64,000 nucleotides of DNA from Melieria omissa (taxonomy: Eukaryota > Arthropoda > Insecta > Diptera > Ulidiidae): contig OZ020269.1 in assembly GCA_963971225.1 (NCBI GenBank), forward strand, positions 7,502,001 through 7,566,000. Direction: 5' to 3'. The position numbers were made by a program, and so were the translations under genes. The stretch's first letter is position 1, and every line of letters starts with the position of its first letter. Below, piece after piece: positions 26,901 through 38,800 of this stretch. The notes under the pieces were generated by a model, which was not told where the DNA came from, ran no database searches, and was given only the letters and a program-made list of their open reading frames with translations.

Positions 26901-29900
26901 ATCTATCATTGGAAATAACCGAAAAGCAATAACAACAACAACAACACTAAGTGAAGCGATTTACTACGGCCGCTGTGTGGAATGAGTTGAAGCGCGTTCT
27001 GTGCCGTGGCCAACACCTTGACCCCACGGGCAGCAACACGGGCCTTGACCGCTTCGGCGTCTTCTCCACTATTCTACAAATTTTGGGAAAAAATTTTAAT
27101 TACCCCCTCAACTTTATTTATTTATATCTAATAAATTCTATTGATGCTCCAAGACGAAAAAATAGTTCAGCACGTTGTGCTCAGTAAAGATCTGTCAATG
27201 AGTTCAAGTTTTCGACTCACGCAAACGACAGTTGACAATGACGCCACGAAGAAAGTATTAGCGAATTTACTACTGCGCGGCAAGGGGACAATTGCCGCAA
27301 TTTGCATCCATAAAAATATACATTTAACTATCAAATTGCTCGCCACCCTGCCGCACCTACTCATCTTCGAGGCGCATTACAGCCGCATTAAATTTCGTGA
27401 ATTTCGCCCGCACAGCGGAGAAAATTCCATAAGCTGCAGCGGCAACGCAGATAATGGCCGAATCGACGGCAATGGCCGGCGACCGACCACGCTCCGCCTA
27501 TTCGTGAACTATCAAATGGCAATTTGAACAAGGCCGCGCACAATTATCCGCCATCCATTATCCACTATCCGCTCACTTCATCAGCAAATTTCAATTTCAC
27601 CGTAAAATAAGACAACGCAATTTCACTGCAATTTCTGCCAAGCACAACTAAACAAAAGTAACAACACCGAACAAAAATCACTTTTTCCACCATTGTTTCG
27701 GGCCGTGTGGCCATTGTTGTTGCCGTTGCCGGTTGTCTTGCGTTGTAACAATTTAATTATTTGCCAAAGTTTTCCGAAGCCGAAAACCAGCGTCGCGTCG
27801 CCATTTGCACATTGCACTAAAACTCAAAACAACAATGAAAACATAATTAAAGCGCAGCAGCAGCAGCAATAACAACAACAACACGCCTCTGCAGTGCGGC
27901 AGTGACGTTGGGGGCCGCGCATGCAGATTGGTAGCGCCGGAACGAGAAGTCGCTGATCGCATCTTCAGCGTTGGCGTTGGATGTATACGCAATTTGTTTT
28001 GGCTGGGCGACTGCGAGTGACCATCAAGTGCTGGAAATTAGTGAGCAAAGTAAACAATGACAGCGGCAATGTCCAGGGTTCACTTACGCGCCGATCGAGC
28101 GTCGAGATTGACGTTGGGCATTAGGATTGTTTGGATTCGAAATGGGCTGCAATTGCGCAGAATTGGTGCTGAATGACGCCGAATTGCGCTTAAGTGGTGC
28201 AGCGAAAACTGTGCAGTTGCAATCAGTCGCTGAGTACGAATTGAGTTCGAGTTGCTTTGCGGCGGCTAAGGTTGACTGGAGCTGGGGTTGGGGTTAGGGC
28301 TGGGTTTATCGCGTCATCGCGCCGAAGTTCAGCCGACAGTATTATTTGGCGATAATCACACAGCTTTGTGCAGCTACAAACAACAACAACAACAATCGAA
28401 CTGGGTGTACTTACTTTCCGTTGTTGATTTTGCTTTTGTTTGTTGTGTGTTTTTTTTTGCGCGCGCCAACTACAGTTTGACGAGTGTTACGGCACACAAA
28501 TTTGCGTAATTTGGCAAAAACGAAAAACGATAAAAACAATCGCGAAAATGAAAATGAAAACAAACAAGCGGCGCTGCCGCGAGTCGAATACACAGCAAAT
28601 TCATATTCAATTACGGCGCTAGTCGTGCGATTTTTGCTTGATTATTTGGCCTCTGCTTTGATTTGATTTTCATGCCGCTTGAGCCAGGCCGAGCCAATTC
28701 ACGATCGTTCCGCGGCAAACACATGCATGCGATTTGACAAAAACAAAAAACAGCAAGACAACAACAACAGCAACCACAAGGAGACTGGTATCGAAAATAG
28801 CTAAATGGAAACCAAGCCCCTGAGCCACTTGTTAAGCTCAATTAGAAAGAAATAAAACCCAACAACAACCGGCAGCCAGCAATCCGGCGACTGGGTAGCA
28901 ATGTCTGCCACAGTGACAGCAACACTGCGCGAAATGCATGAAAATACACTGGAGAGCACCAAAACTGTTTCGTTTCTGAGCGATTCAAGAAAATTCAGAA
29001 AAACTAATATTGCAGGACAGACAAAATAAACCGGGGTTCTAGTCAAATTTCGTTAACTTTGACTTTAAATTTTACTTCTTGGACTATGGTGTTAAAATTT
29101 ACTAACTACAAAGTTAATGACAGCTAAAGTCTGTGGTTTCAAACACTAAAAATTATATATAAAATCTGTTTTGACCTAAACTCTTAACATTGTATAGGGT
29201 GGGCCATATACAATTTTAAATTTAAAAAGTCAATAAAAAAAAAACGGCTTGATGTTTTTCAAATGACCACCACGGCTGAGTTTACAGTAGCTTATCCGAT
29301 CCACCCAATTTTGGAGTACTTTCTCGATGGTTTCAGGCCTTATGCCAGCAACAGCAGCTTGAATCTCGTACTTTAGATCTTGAATTGGTTCTGGATGGTT
29401 GGTGTAACATTTATCTTTAACAGCTCCTCACAGAAAATAGTCCAACGGAGTTAAATCGCAGCTTCTGGGAGGCCAATTCACATCACCATTCCATTTTTTT
29501 TTACCAAATTTCTCACAGTTTGTGTTGAAGACTCACCACTTTGGAAAAAAGTTTTCAATATTTCCCAGTTTTCTTCTAGCGAAAAGCGACCCATTTCGTA
29601 AATTTCATACTTTTTACTGAATATCTGTCACTTTCCGAATGGTATTTGACGTTTCCAATGTCGAAATATAGATAGTTCAAATTTAAAACGCTAGATGGCC
29701 CACTTTATATTTTACTCAGTGTACATTCAGCAGGTTTGCTATTTCGATTTCAATACATTTTTCGCAAGTTAGCGTGGAGTTAAGGCTTTCGTTTCATGGA
29801 TTACTAGAGACTTGCTCACATTCAAACCGTAGCAAAAATTAACAAAAAACAACAACAGGTAACAATCAACAGGAGCCAAGCAGAGCCGAGCCGAGCGGAG

Positions 29901-32797
29901 CCGGTGTGGTGTGGTATGCGTGTTGGCTTGTGGCGTAGGTTGGCCGTTAGTCATTTGTGAGCAGTTGTTGTTGTTGCTTTTGTTGTTAGCTAATTTTAAA
30001 TTTGTAATAACAACAAACGGGCGCCACGCAGCCCAAAGACAGCGACAGAATTTCATAACGATCCCACATCGCTGCTGTCAGAGCGCTGATTCCGTTTTTA
30101 ATGACATAAGCCCGGCGACTAGTTGGCTCGTTCTGAGCCCAATAAATAGACGGAAAAATCCATTTTCACTTCCCAATTCTTCGTTGGAGAAAAAAAACGC
30201 AAGTTGTTGCAATGAAAAATTGCCACATTTCTGGGTCAAGCGTTGTCGTCGTCGTCAATCCTCATCTGTCAATGTCTATAAGAGCAGCAACCAATCCAGC
30301 GCCAACAGTGAGAACAACAGCAATAACAATCACCTTAAAATAGGCAGGCAACAGAAAAATTACCTAAAGAACAACAACAACAATAAAAACATCATCATTC
30401 TCATCTGCAACATTCAATGCTTGCCGCAACAACATCGACATGGAGCCGAAAACAACAAGCAGCTTCTTCTAGTCGCTGTCGCTGTCGCCAACGGCAACGC
30501 CATTCACCATCTCCATTGCAGCAAATATTGCAATTTCGCTGTTGCAAATTGTCGCTTTTCCCAAGATCTACGCTGCCGGTTGCCGTCGCCATGCCAGTTG
30601 TTATAGCTGGTTGCATATTCTTAATTGCCCAATTATGTTGTCGAACAGCGAATTACTTCGACAGCAACAACTGCCGCAGCGCCCTTTATGCGATAAGCCT
30701 TTTGCGCACCCTGCGCCTGCTGCTGCGTTTCATTTCATGTTGCATGCCACTTGGCGCAGACAGCTGATAAAAAGAACGTCCAACTTTAAACGCTGCTTGC
30801 AACACGTACCCGCCGCTACGTTTGTGACCCGCTCCCTTCTCCACTCTTTCTTTCTTCAATGCTTGCCGGGCGCCTGTGGTCGCTGACTGGGTCAATTGGC
30901 CGCTATTGCAATGCCGTCCGGTGATTGCGCGTTGTTGCACCGGGAGACATTTGCCAGCCACGGCAGCAACATTTCTTACGCGCTGCACATTGAATCGGCT
31001 GCTGCTGTCTGTCGCATTGCCCAGTGGCACTGCAGCAAAACTGTATCTTTCCCTGCATCCCACAGCTGCCCCTTTCTGCGCCCCTTTGCTGTCCGCCATT
31101 GTGCAACATGTGCTGTGGCACATTTATGAAAACGTTAACTTGGTCCATATTTCATGTGGCTAAGTAGGTGTCGTTTATTGCAAACTTTGCCACAAGCAGC
31201 AACAACAACAAAATCAACACAAACTTATTGCCAATTGTTGGCGAGTATTGGTTGTTGTTCATGTGCATTGTTATTGGGAATTATGCTCTCTCCAGTGGCT
31301 TATGGAAATAGGTGAAGGTGTCCGTCCGTCCTTCTGTCTGCATTTTCCGCCTTTCGGTATATGCCAACCTCGAGTGTATGCACACGCGTGCGCCGTCCGC
31401 ATGCAGCCGGTCGCACTGTCCATATTTCATTGCCGATTGCAGTGCGCCGCTTCAATGAGAATAAAAAATTTTGTTGCTGCTCAATTTCCATTTTCCAGTT
31501 CAGGCAACTGAATTTTCACCGAAAAGAACCTTTTCGCCTCGACCATTTGTCAAGTTGACCAGCGCCGCTGGGCGATTTCGTTAGCTAATCGCTTTGTTGA
31601 TGTTGCTCGAGTATGGTTGCGGCAATGCTTGCTGACAACAACATATGGACGCGTGAAGCGAAGAGGGCATTCCCGCAGTTGGCGTTTTCATTTTCCGGTG
31701 TTGCCGTTGAGTTATTGGCCAATTTGGATGTACGGCAGCGCCGGTGATGGCTGGCAGATTATTTTCGAAAATTTATTGGTGAATCCGAGCGCGGGAATTA
31801 ATTAAATTGCAAATTGCGACCTGGAACGCATGACCCAATTGCATTATGGGTCACTGGTAATGTGAAAGTGCGGAAATTGTGTGGAAATCGTACGGAAATG
31901 AATGCGAAAAAGAAGAAGGCATCTAGGAAGGCGTCGGCGAATAGTTGAGTGAGAATTTTTGAGGATCAAGTCACTAAAACATTTACTTGAACGCATTTTG
32001 ATGATTTTGGGGGTTGTACATTGTATTTTCAACAAATATGAAATGAAAAATGAAGTTACTTTTTACAGATAGTAATAAACATATTGCACACCCACTACAA
32101 AAGTGGTACAACTCAAAATTTTCAATTTGTCAGAAAACACAAAAACTATTTTTGCGCTGAATAAACATTTTTTTTAATAACGTAAAGACCGTTAAGTAGA
32201 AAATCCCTACAGATTATGCTTTAGGATAAATTACAACGATTTTTTTATTTTATTTTACACTAGAAAATCCAAAATTTTGAGTTGTGACTTTTTTGATGAT
32301 ATTTTAATTCAATAATTACCGAATTATTTGAAGTTATGTAACTTTTGCTGAATTTAATAATTATAAATTACAGTTAAAAAGTTGAAAGAAAAATTTTGAA
32401 AATTCGAAATTAATTTTTTTATTTGAAAATATATACTAAAATTGTCACAATTTTACTTAAAATTGAAAAAATAAATTAAAATTACAAAAAAACATTATTT
32501 TTTTATATTATTTTTTTATTTTTACAACGATTTTTTTATTTTATTTTACACTAGAAAATCCAAAATTTTTAGTTGTGACTTTGTTGATGATATTTTAATT
32601 CAATAATTACCGAATTATTTGAAGTTATGTTACTTTTGCTGAATTTAATAATTATAAATGAAAGAAAAATTTTGAAAATTCGAAATTATTTTTTTATTTG
32701 AAAATATATACTAAAATTGTCACAACTTTACTTAAAATTAAAAAAATAAATTAAAATTACAAAACAAAAATTTATTTTTTTTATATTATTTTTTTAT

Positions 32798-32831
<34 letters not shown>

Positions 32832-35800
32832 ATGAAATATACTAAGCTTTTGCTTATTGGTAGAAAGATGCATTGTGTATTAACACATAAACCCGAAAAT
32901 TAAAAATTTTTAGTTGTGCCACTTTTGAAGTGGGTGTGCGATATATAAATGTTGTTGGGTAATGAAGTTAGAACCCAAAAATGATTCTAAGTTTAAGACA
33001 TATTTTTTATTTTTCTTTTTTCTTCTATACTACTCCGGTCATAACAGTTCTCTGACGTTATTTGCAGTCAGCCATCAACCCTTTCAAGATTGTCTATTTA
33101 TGCTTCTGACACCCCCCACCCCTCACATGCAGCATCTCTGCTAATGTTTTGCTCGGCGCCTCGTCGATTCAAGTCATGGCCAAGTCGTCTCCATTAGCGC
33201 ACACCGCAAATTAGCCAAATATGGTCACTCGTAATGGAACACACGTGCACGCACACATTTCTGTGCGTAATTCATGCGGCTGTCAATACGCGCGCAACGA
33301 TGAATATACGCGCAGCTGCAGCGGTCTCAAATTACCAGCGCGTCATGGACGGCGCCGCCAGCCGACCATAATGACCGATGGGCCGACCGACACCCTGAGC
33401 GCACTGTTGACACTTTGCACTTTGTTGTTGTTGTTGTTGTCTCATTTGCTGGTCAAAAGTGAAAACAACAATGCAATAAATTCAAAATGTTGCGTCGCCG
33501 CCATTGATGTTGCAGCGCGTTGTGATTGCTTTACGATTTTTGCATATTCCTCCGATTTCTGTGCGCTTTTTATTTCGCCCAATGGCTGCTGCAGCTGGCC
33601 GAAGGACCTTGTGCGCCGACTTAATGCGATTTTAACGGCGGCGTGTTTTTTTTCTGCTGCCCATCCGAATATTTCGGTTTTTGCCGCTCTCGACGCATAA
33701 TGTCGACTTTCGTTTTCGTTGAATATTCGATAAATAAATAATAAAATAAACGTGCGTGTTGCCAATGCGATTCAGGCACTTTGTTTGCCGGTGTTTATTT
33801 GCGTTAAATTGTCAACTCATTAGCGGCAATTAATCTCAATCAAGCGGGATGAGTGCGGTGCCGACGACTGCTGAATGCTTTTTCAATATGACGTGTGTAA
33901 TTACTGACTGGCTTATGGTCTTTTTGGCTGACATTATGATTAAATGTATAAGAATTATTAACCCTGTGGTGGATGACATTTGCTATTTCGCTGCTTTTTG
34001 GCTGCTTTGTAGTCTTAATAAAAAATCTTCTGTACTCCGGCAGTGTTGGCCTTTCAGCGCTTTTGTAACTGGATCCCTTAATTTCCTCTCAAAGGTCGAG
34101 AATCATTATCCACACCATTTGTTCTTCACGTAAATATGTTGCTACATAATGAATATTGTATTTGTACAATGCACAGTGATGCGACTCCATACAACCGCGG
34201 GACAAAATTAGAAGGAGTGGTCCGTTCTTCATAAAAATTGGTATACTAGTTAATCATGGTCTGGTGAATTGAAATCTCCATTTGATTTTTCTTAAACTGT
34301 TGTAGTTTGGCAATGCCTGAGACTTAAATTTGCAAATTTCGTCATTTTTTGGAGAGCTATAGCACCAAGTGTGTTGGCTAGATTTTCCAGACTATACATT
34401 TAATCCGTAACGTCAACATTGATTATCCCAAAGAGTAACAGAAATTGTCTTAGGACCATTTGATTTTGCAATAAAAACGATAATAATTTATGTTGTATGT
34501 TTTGCATTTCGCACACGCACAACAAAAGTGACACAACTCAAAATTTATGATTTTTCTGGAAACGTAAAAAACTGTTTTTGAGCTAAATAAACATTTTTTT
34601 TAAATAACGAATAGACCGTTCAGTACAAAATCCTTACAGATTATGCTTTTTGATAAGTTCCAAGAATTTTTTTGTTATTTTACACTAGGAAATTAAAAAT
34701 TTTGGAGTTGTGACTGTTTTGATGATATTTAATTCAATAATTACGGAACTATTTCAAGTTATGCCACTCTTTCTGAATTTAATAATTATAAATGACAGTT
34801 AAAAAATTGAAAGAAAAATTTTGAAAATTCATAATTAATTTTAAAAATTAAAAATATATACAAAAATTTTCAGAATTTTGCTTAAAATTAACTTTAACAA
34901 AAATTTATTTCGTCAAAAGTGACACAATTTGAGTTAGGACTCTTTTGCATTGAGCTGCAGCAATCAAATAGCATCAAACTTCTGACATGAAAAGAGACGT
35001 AACTGTATTTTTGTAACAGTTAACAACGAAAAAATATACTGAGCTTTTGCTGATTGCATTGTGCACAGTATTAACACATAAACCCGAAAATTAAAAATTT
35101 TGAGTTGTGTCACTTTTGTAGTGCGTGTGCGATTTGTGCAGTTTTTTTTATTTTCCATGCAAATTCATAACATAAATTTTGTTAAAAAAATATATGTTTA
35201 GACCACTTTTCATTACTTGAATTACTTTCTGAGATCGGAAGATATTGGAGGATATAATTACATTAGCCGATAAAGAAAGAATGCTTCTTAAAATTAAAAA
35301 AAATCCAGGAACATACTTTCACATACTTTTTAGATATTTTCCTCCAAGTTTTGCCGATTTTCAGATTTTTAATTTAGAAAAATATTTTAAATTAAAAGTG
35401 AAGCCGAAGCCTTAGCTTGGCAAATTTTGTGAAAACAATAAAAGCGAAAATGGCCACTTTATTTCTCAATCTATATTGAAATGTATGTTGTAGCAACTTC
35501 TTTGTAACCATGTATTTTTATAATTTTTTTACTCAATAGACTAAAAACAGAAAATATGTGTTTATACTTTTTTGTGAAAAATGTTTCAACTTTGAGCCGC
35601 TTTTGCACACACACTAATTAATTGTTTGCACATATTTTTTGGGGTTTTCTTGCTGTTTGATTCTTTTGTTTTGATTGCTTATTTTGATAGATTTCTGAAT
35701 TTAAAAGTTGTCAACAGTCAGTCCGTGCTTCGTCTTCGCTACTTAACAATTTACCTTATAGATTCACACTGTGAAAAATTAATTTCTGTTTGCCACTGCG

Positions 35801-38800
35801 TCCTGGTGCATCTAATGCTGCCAGGTCGTTGTTCTTGTTGTTGTTGTTGTTGCCATCGAGTGAGCACTTTTCCGAAAGCTGACACCGCCAGCTCGGCCAC
35901 CTTCTAATTTGCATTTTGAATTATTGGTTTTTTTGTTTGTTGTTATTGCCGTTACAATTTTCGTGGCCGTTGTTGTCGTTGCAGTTGTTGTTGGATTTGT
36001 TATTATTGCATTAGCATAAAATTGTGGAGTGTTTTGAGTCGGAAAACAAATTGCAGTTCATTAATCAAATAAATAGGCAACAGACGCGGTCGGCACGCAT
36101 TTTCATTTGTTGACGGAACGCAACGAAGGGGGATTCGGGGGTAAGTGGTGCCACCACTATTATCGGCTCGATTGGCTATTGGAAGCTGTCGATCTTTATT
36201 AAACAGCCACGTTTGCAGTCGCTCGATTGGCCGCTTGATGGCCGAGTGCCGAACGGTCGATCGGCTGTGCGCAAGTACCGCAAGCGCACCAAAGTCAATG
36301 TGATTAATTGCGACAAAATGGCGCACGGACGGCGGATTGAATGTTGCGTTCCATTGCTAATAGCGAATGCTGCAAAATTTCGCTGTGACGCTGACCTTCA
36401 GCGGCATTTGGCGGCGACGCACAGTGGGCGAAATGGTCAATCTAGCTGGACTTAATTAATAACTCTTGAATGCGTAAAGATATCGTGGTGAAATTTTGTA
36501 CGGATGCTGCTGGTGTTTCACTTGAGAACTGGTATGAATATGGGCATGGTCCGCCCTCTTTCAAGTAGGGTTGCCATATAGTCTAAAGTTTTTATATAAA
36601 CTCAATTAAAATAAACTATTAATAAAACTCAAACTACCTATACTTTTTGTGAATAGAAATAATCTGGCAGTTAAAGGATGTTTATTATTATTTTCTTACA
36701 TTACACAACATTAATGAAAAGTTAATCAGAATCTGAGTTACTATCACAATTTGACAATTCAGATTGTAAATTTGCATCTGAAAGTAGATTTATCACTTGT
36801 TGATCTAATATTATGTTCTTTTTTGCGTAGCGGGAAGAGCTTTTTGATAATGAAGATATTAGTGGATCAGACGAAAACAGGAGTGCGTGCGCCAAGTCCT
36901 CCATAGTATTTTATCGCGACGTTTTGCGTGTATGGTGCAGCCGGAAATTTCGAAAGTCTTTGTTTCTTGCTTCCAGTGCTTCCTCTGACATCATACCAAT
37001 TGGCAGCGAAACATTCTGTATGATATTAGCACCATGTATTAAAATTTTGCGTATGGAAGAAGGCATGTAAAACCAAGGATATTCCTCTACGAAAATTGTT
37101 GCTGTTTGGAATGAATATTGGCGAAAAGCTTCTGCATTTATTGCGTATCCCCATGCCATACATCGCAAAATTACACTAAATCTTCTAATAATTGTTTCAC
37201 TTACGCCAGTTATTTGGGAAGCCAAAATCGGTTGTTGAAAAAATCTTCTAGCTATATTGCCGTTGTTTGTATTCCCAGAACCAGCCATTGGTATATCAAC
37301 TAACAATGCCATTTTTTCCTTTAGTTCATTTTGTATTTTTGCTGTTTTCACCGATAATCTCCTTATTTAAGCCGCGAATCGGCCACTTTTTAATTGGGAG
37401 TCTGTAGGCAATATGTATGATACACTCAAAACACCGGATCCACGCATGAAGAGTTGATAAGCCATACTCATATAAATTTTCATTCTCCGGTAGACTTTTA
37501 ATCAAATTTAGATTGTTCATAATTTTTTGTGTCGCTTTACATATGCCGCACACCTGTGATGATGATTTTGCAATTACACTAAACACTTTCCCATCAATCA
37601 TGGTCATGTGGAACTGATGATGAACTTGGAAAGAAGTCAGACTCGTTGGTATGATTTCAGATATTTGAGTTTTTACATTTTCAATCTCGGCACGAACCAA
37701 TTCTGCTGTTTCCTTCTGAAAAAGTATTTTGATTGGTCTACAGAAGCGAGTTGAAGAAGATCGGCTATTTTTCCACAAAATCGAAGATCCCAATTGCATT
37801 TGCAATGACACAATGCAAACTGTAAATAAATGCTCGTCGGACCTATCAATTTCAGCAGCGCTGTAACTCTGCCGGTAAGTTGAATGCCCACTACTGCCAT
37901 CACAACCCCATTTGTATAGGGTGTTGTTTTTAGAGGTATAGAACTTCGAATTGAAATAAAACACAAGAAAATCGTTTTAATGTCCATCAATTTGGCTTTA
38001 TTGGAAGTATAATTTTATGCCATTAATGTTTAAATATGATTTCGGGCATGTGGCCGCCGCAGCTGGCTCGAATAAAGCCAATTCTACAGGTCCAATTTTC
38101 AGTTGATGGACAAAGCTCCAATTGCTGTGCACGGTGGCGAATCGATTCATTCGGGTCCTGCGCACTGTTCGACGTCTCTGCGGATGCGTATTATCACATA
38201 GAGTAAACGTAGTGCGAAAACGACCCATGGTTAACCGAATTAATTGCTCTGATGGACCATAAAATGGACGGAGCTTGCGATAAACTTCGCGAACTGAACC
38301 ATTATTTTCGAAATAAATTTGCACGATTTGCAAGCGTTGTTCTTTTGTCAACCTGTTCATGATGAAATGGCAAACCAAACTGAACATAAATGACATTAGA
38401 GTTGCCAGATTTGACCACAAAATGCCAGTTTTATCTCTATTCGAAAAACAAACCTCTAAAAAACACCCTATATATTGCAGTTATTCTTTCTTTGTCATTC
38501 TTATCATCAATGATGTTCTGAAAAGCTTCTGGATGTGATTCAATTATCCTCGCAACAGTATGGTCAACCAAATTTTGTAATGGCGCTTCAGCAGAAAAAT
38601 TCGTTACATGCATTCCATTCGGATAGCACTTCATCTTTGCTGATCGCAAAACATCATACGTCGGATAAATGTTCGCCTTCCGCCCTTTTGCATCAATTTG
38701 TACGAGTGCTTTGTAAAACATCCGTCTATGTAAAGAGCCAAAGCTTCATCTGGCGTATATTGAATTGGAACTTGGATATCTGAATCAACACACTTTATTA

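Noticed and set aside
28088..28121. Minus-strand ATG followed by a GTAAGT donor, phase 1 (fits exon D)
   Set aside because: Only 11 codons and a weak start context; phase match alone is too little.
29911..30606. A 231-residue plus-strand frame
   Set aside because: Driven by GTT/AAC triplet arrays and Asn runs; not a plausible protein.
37998..38420. A 140-residue minus-strand frame as a host gene
   Set aside because: It is the remnant transposase of the mariner inserted in the Transib.
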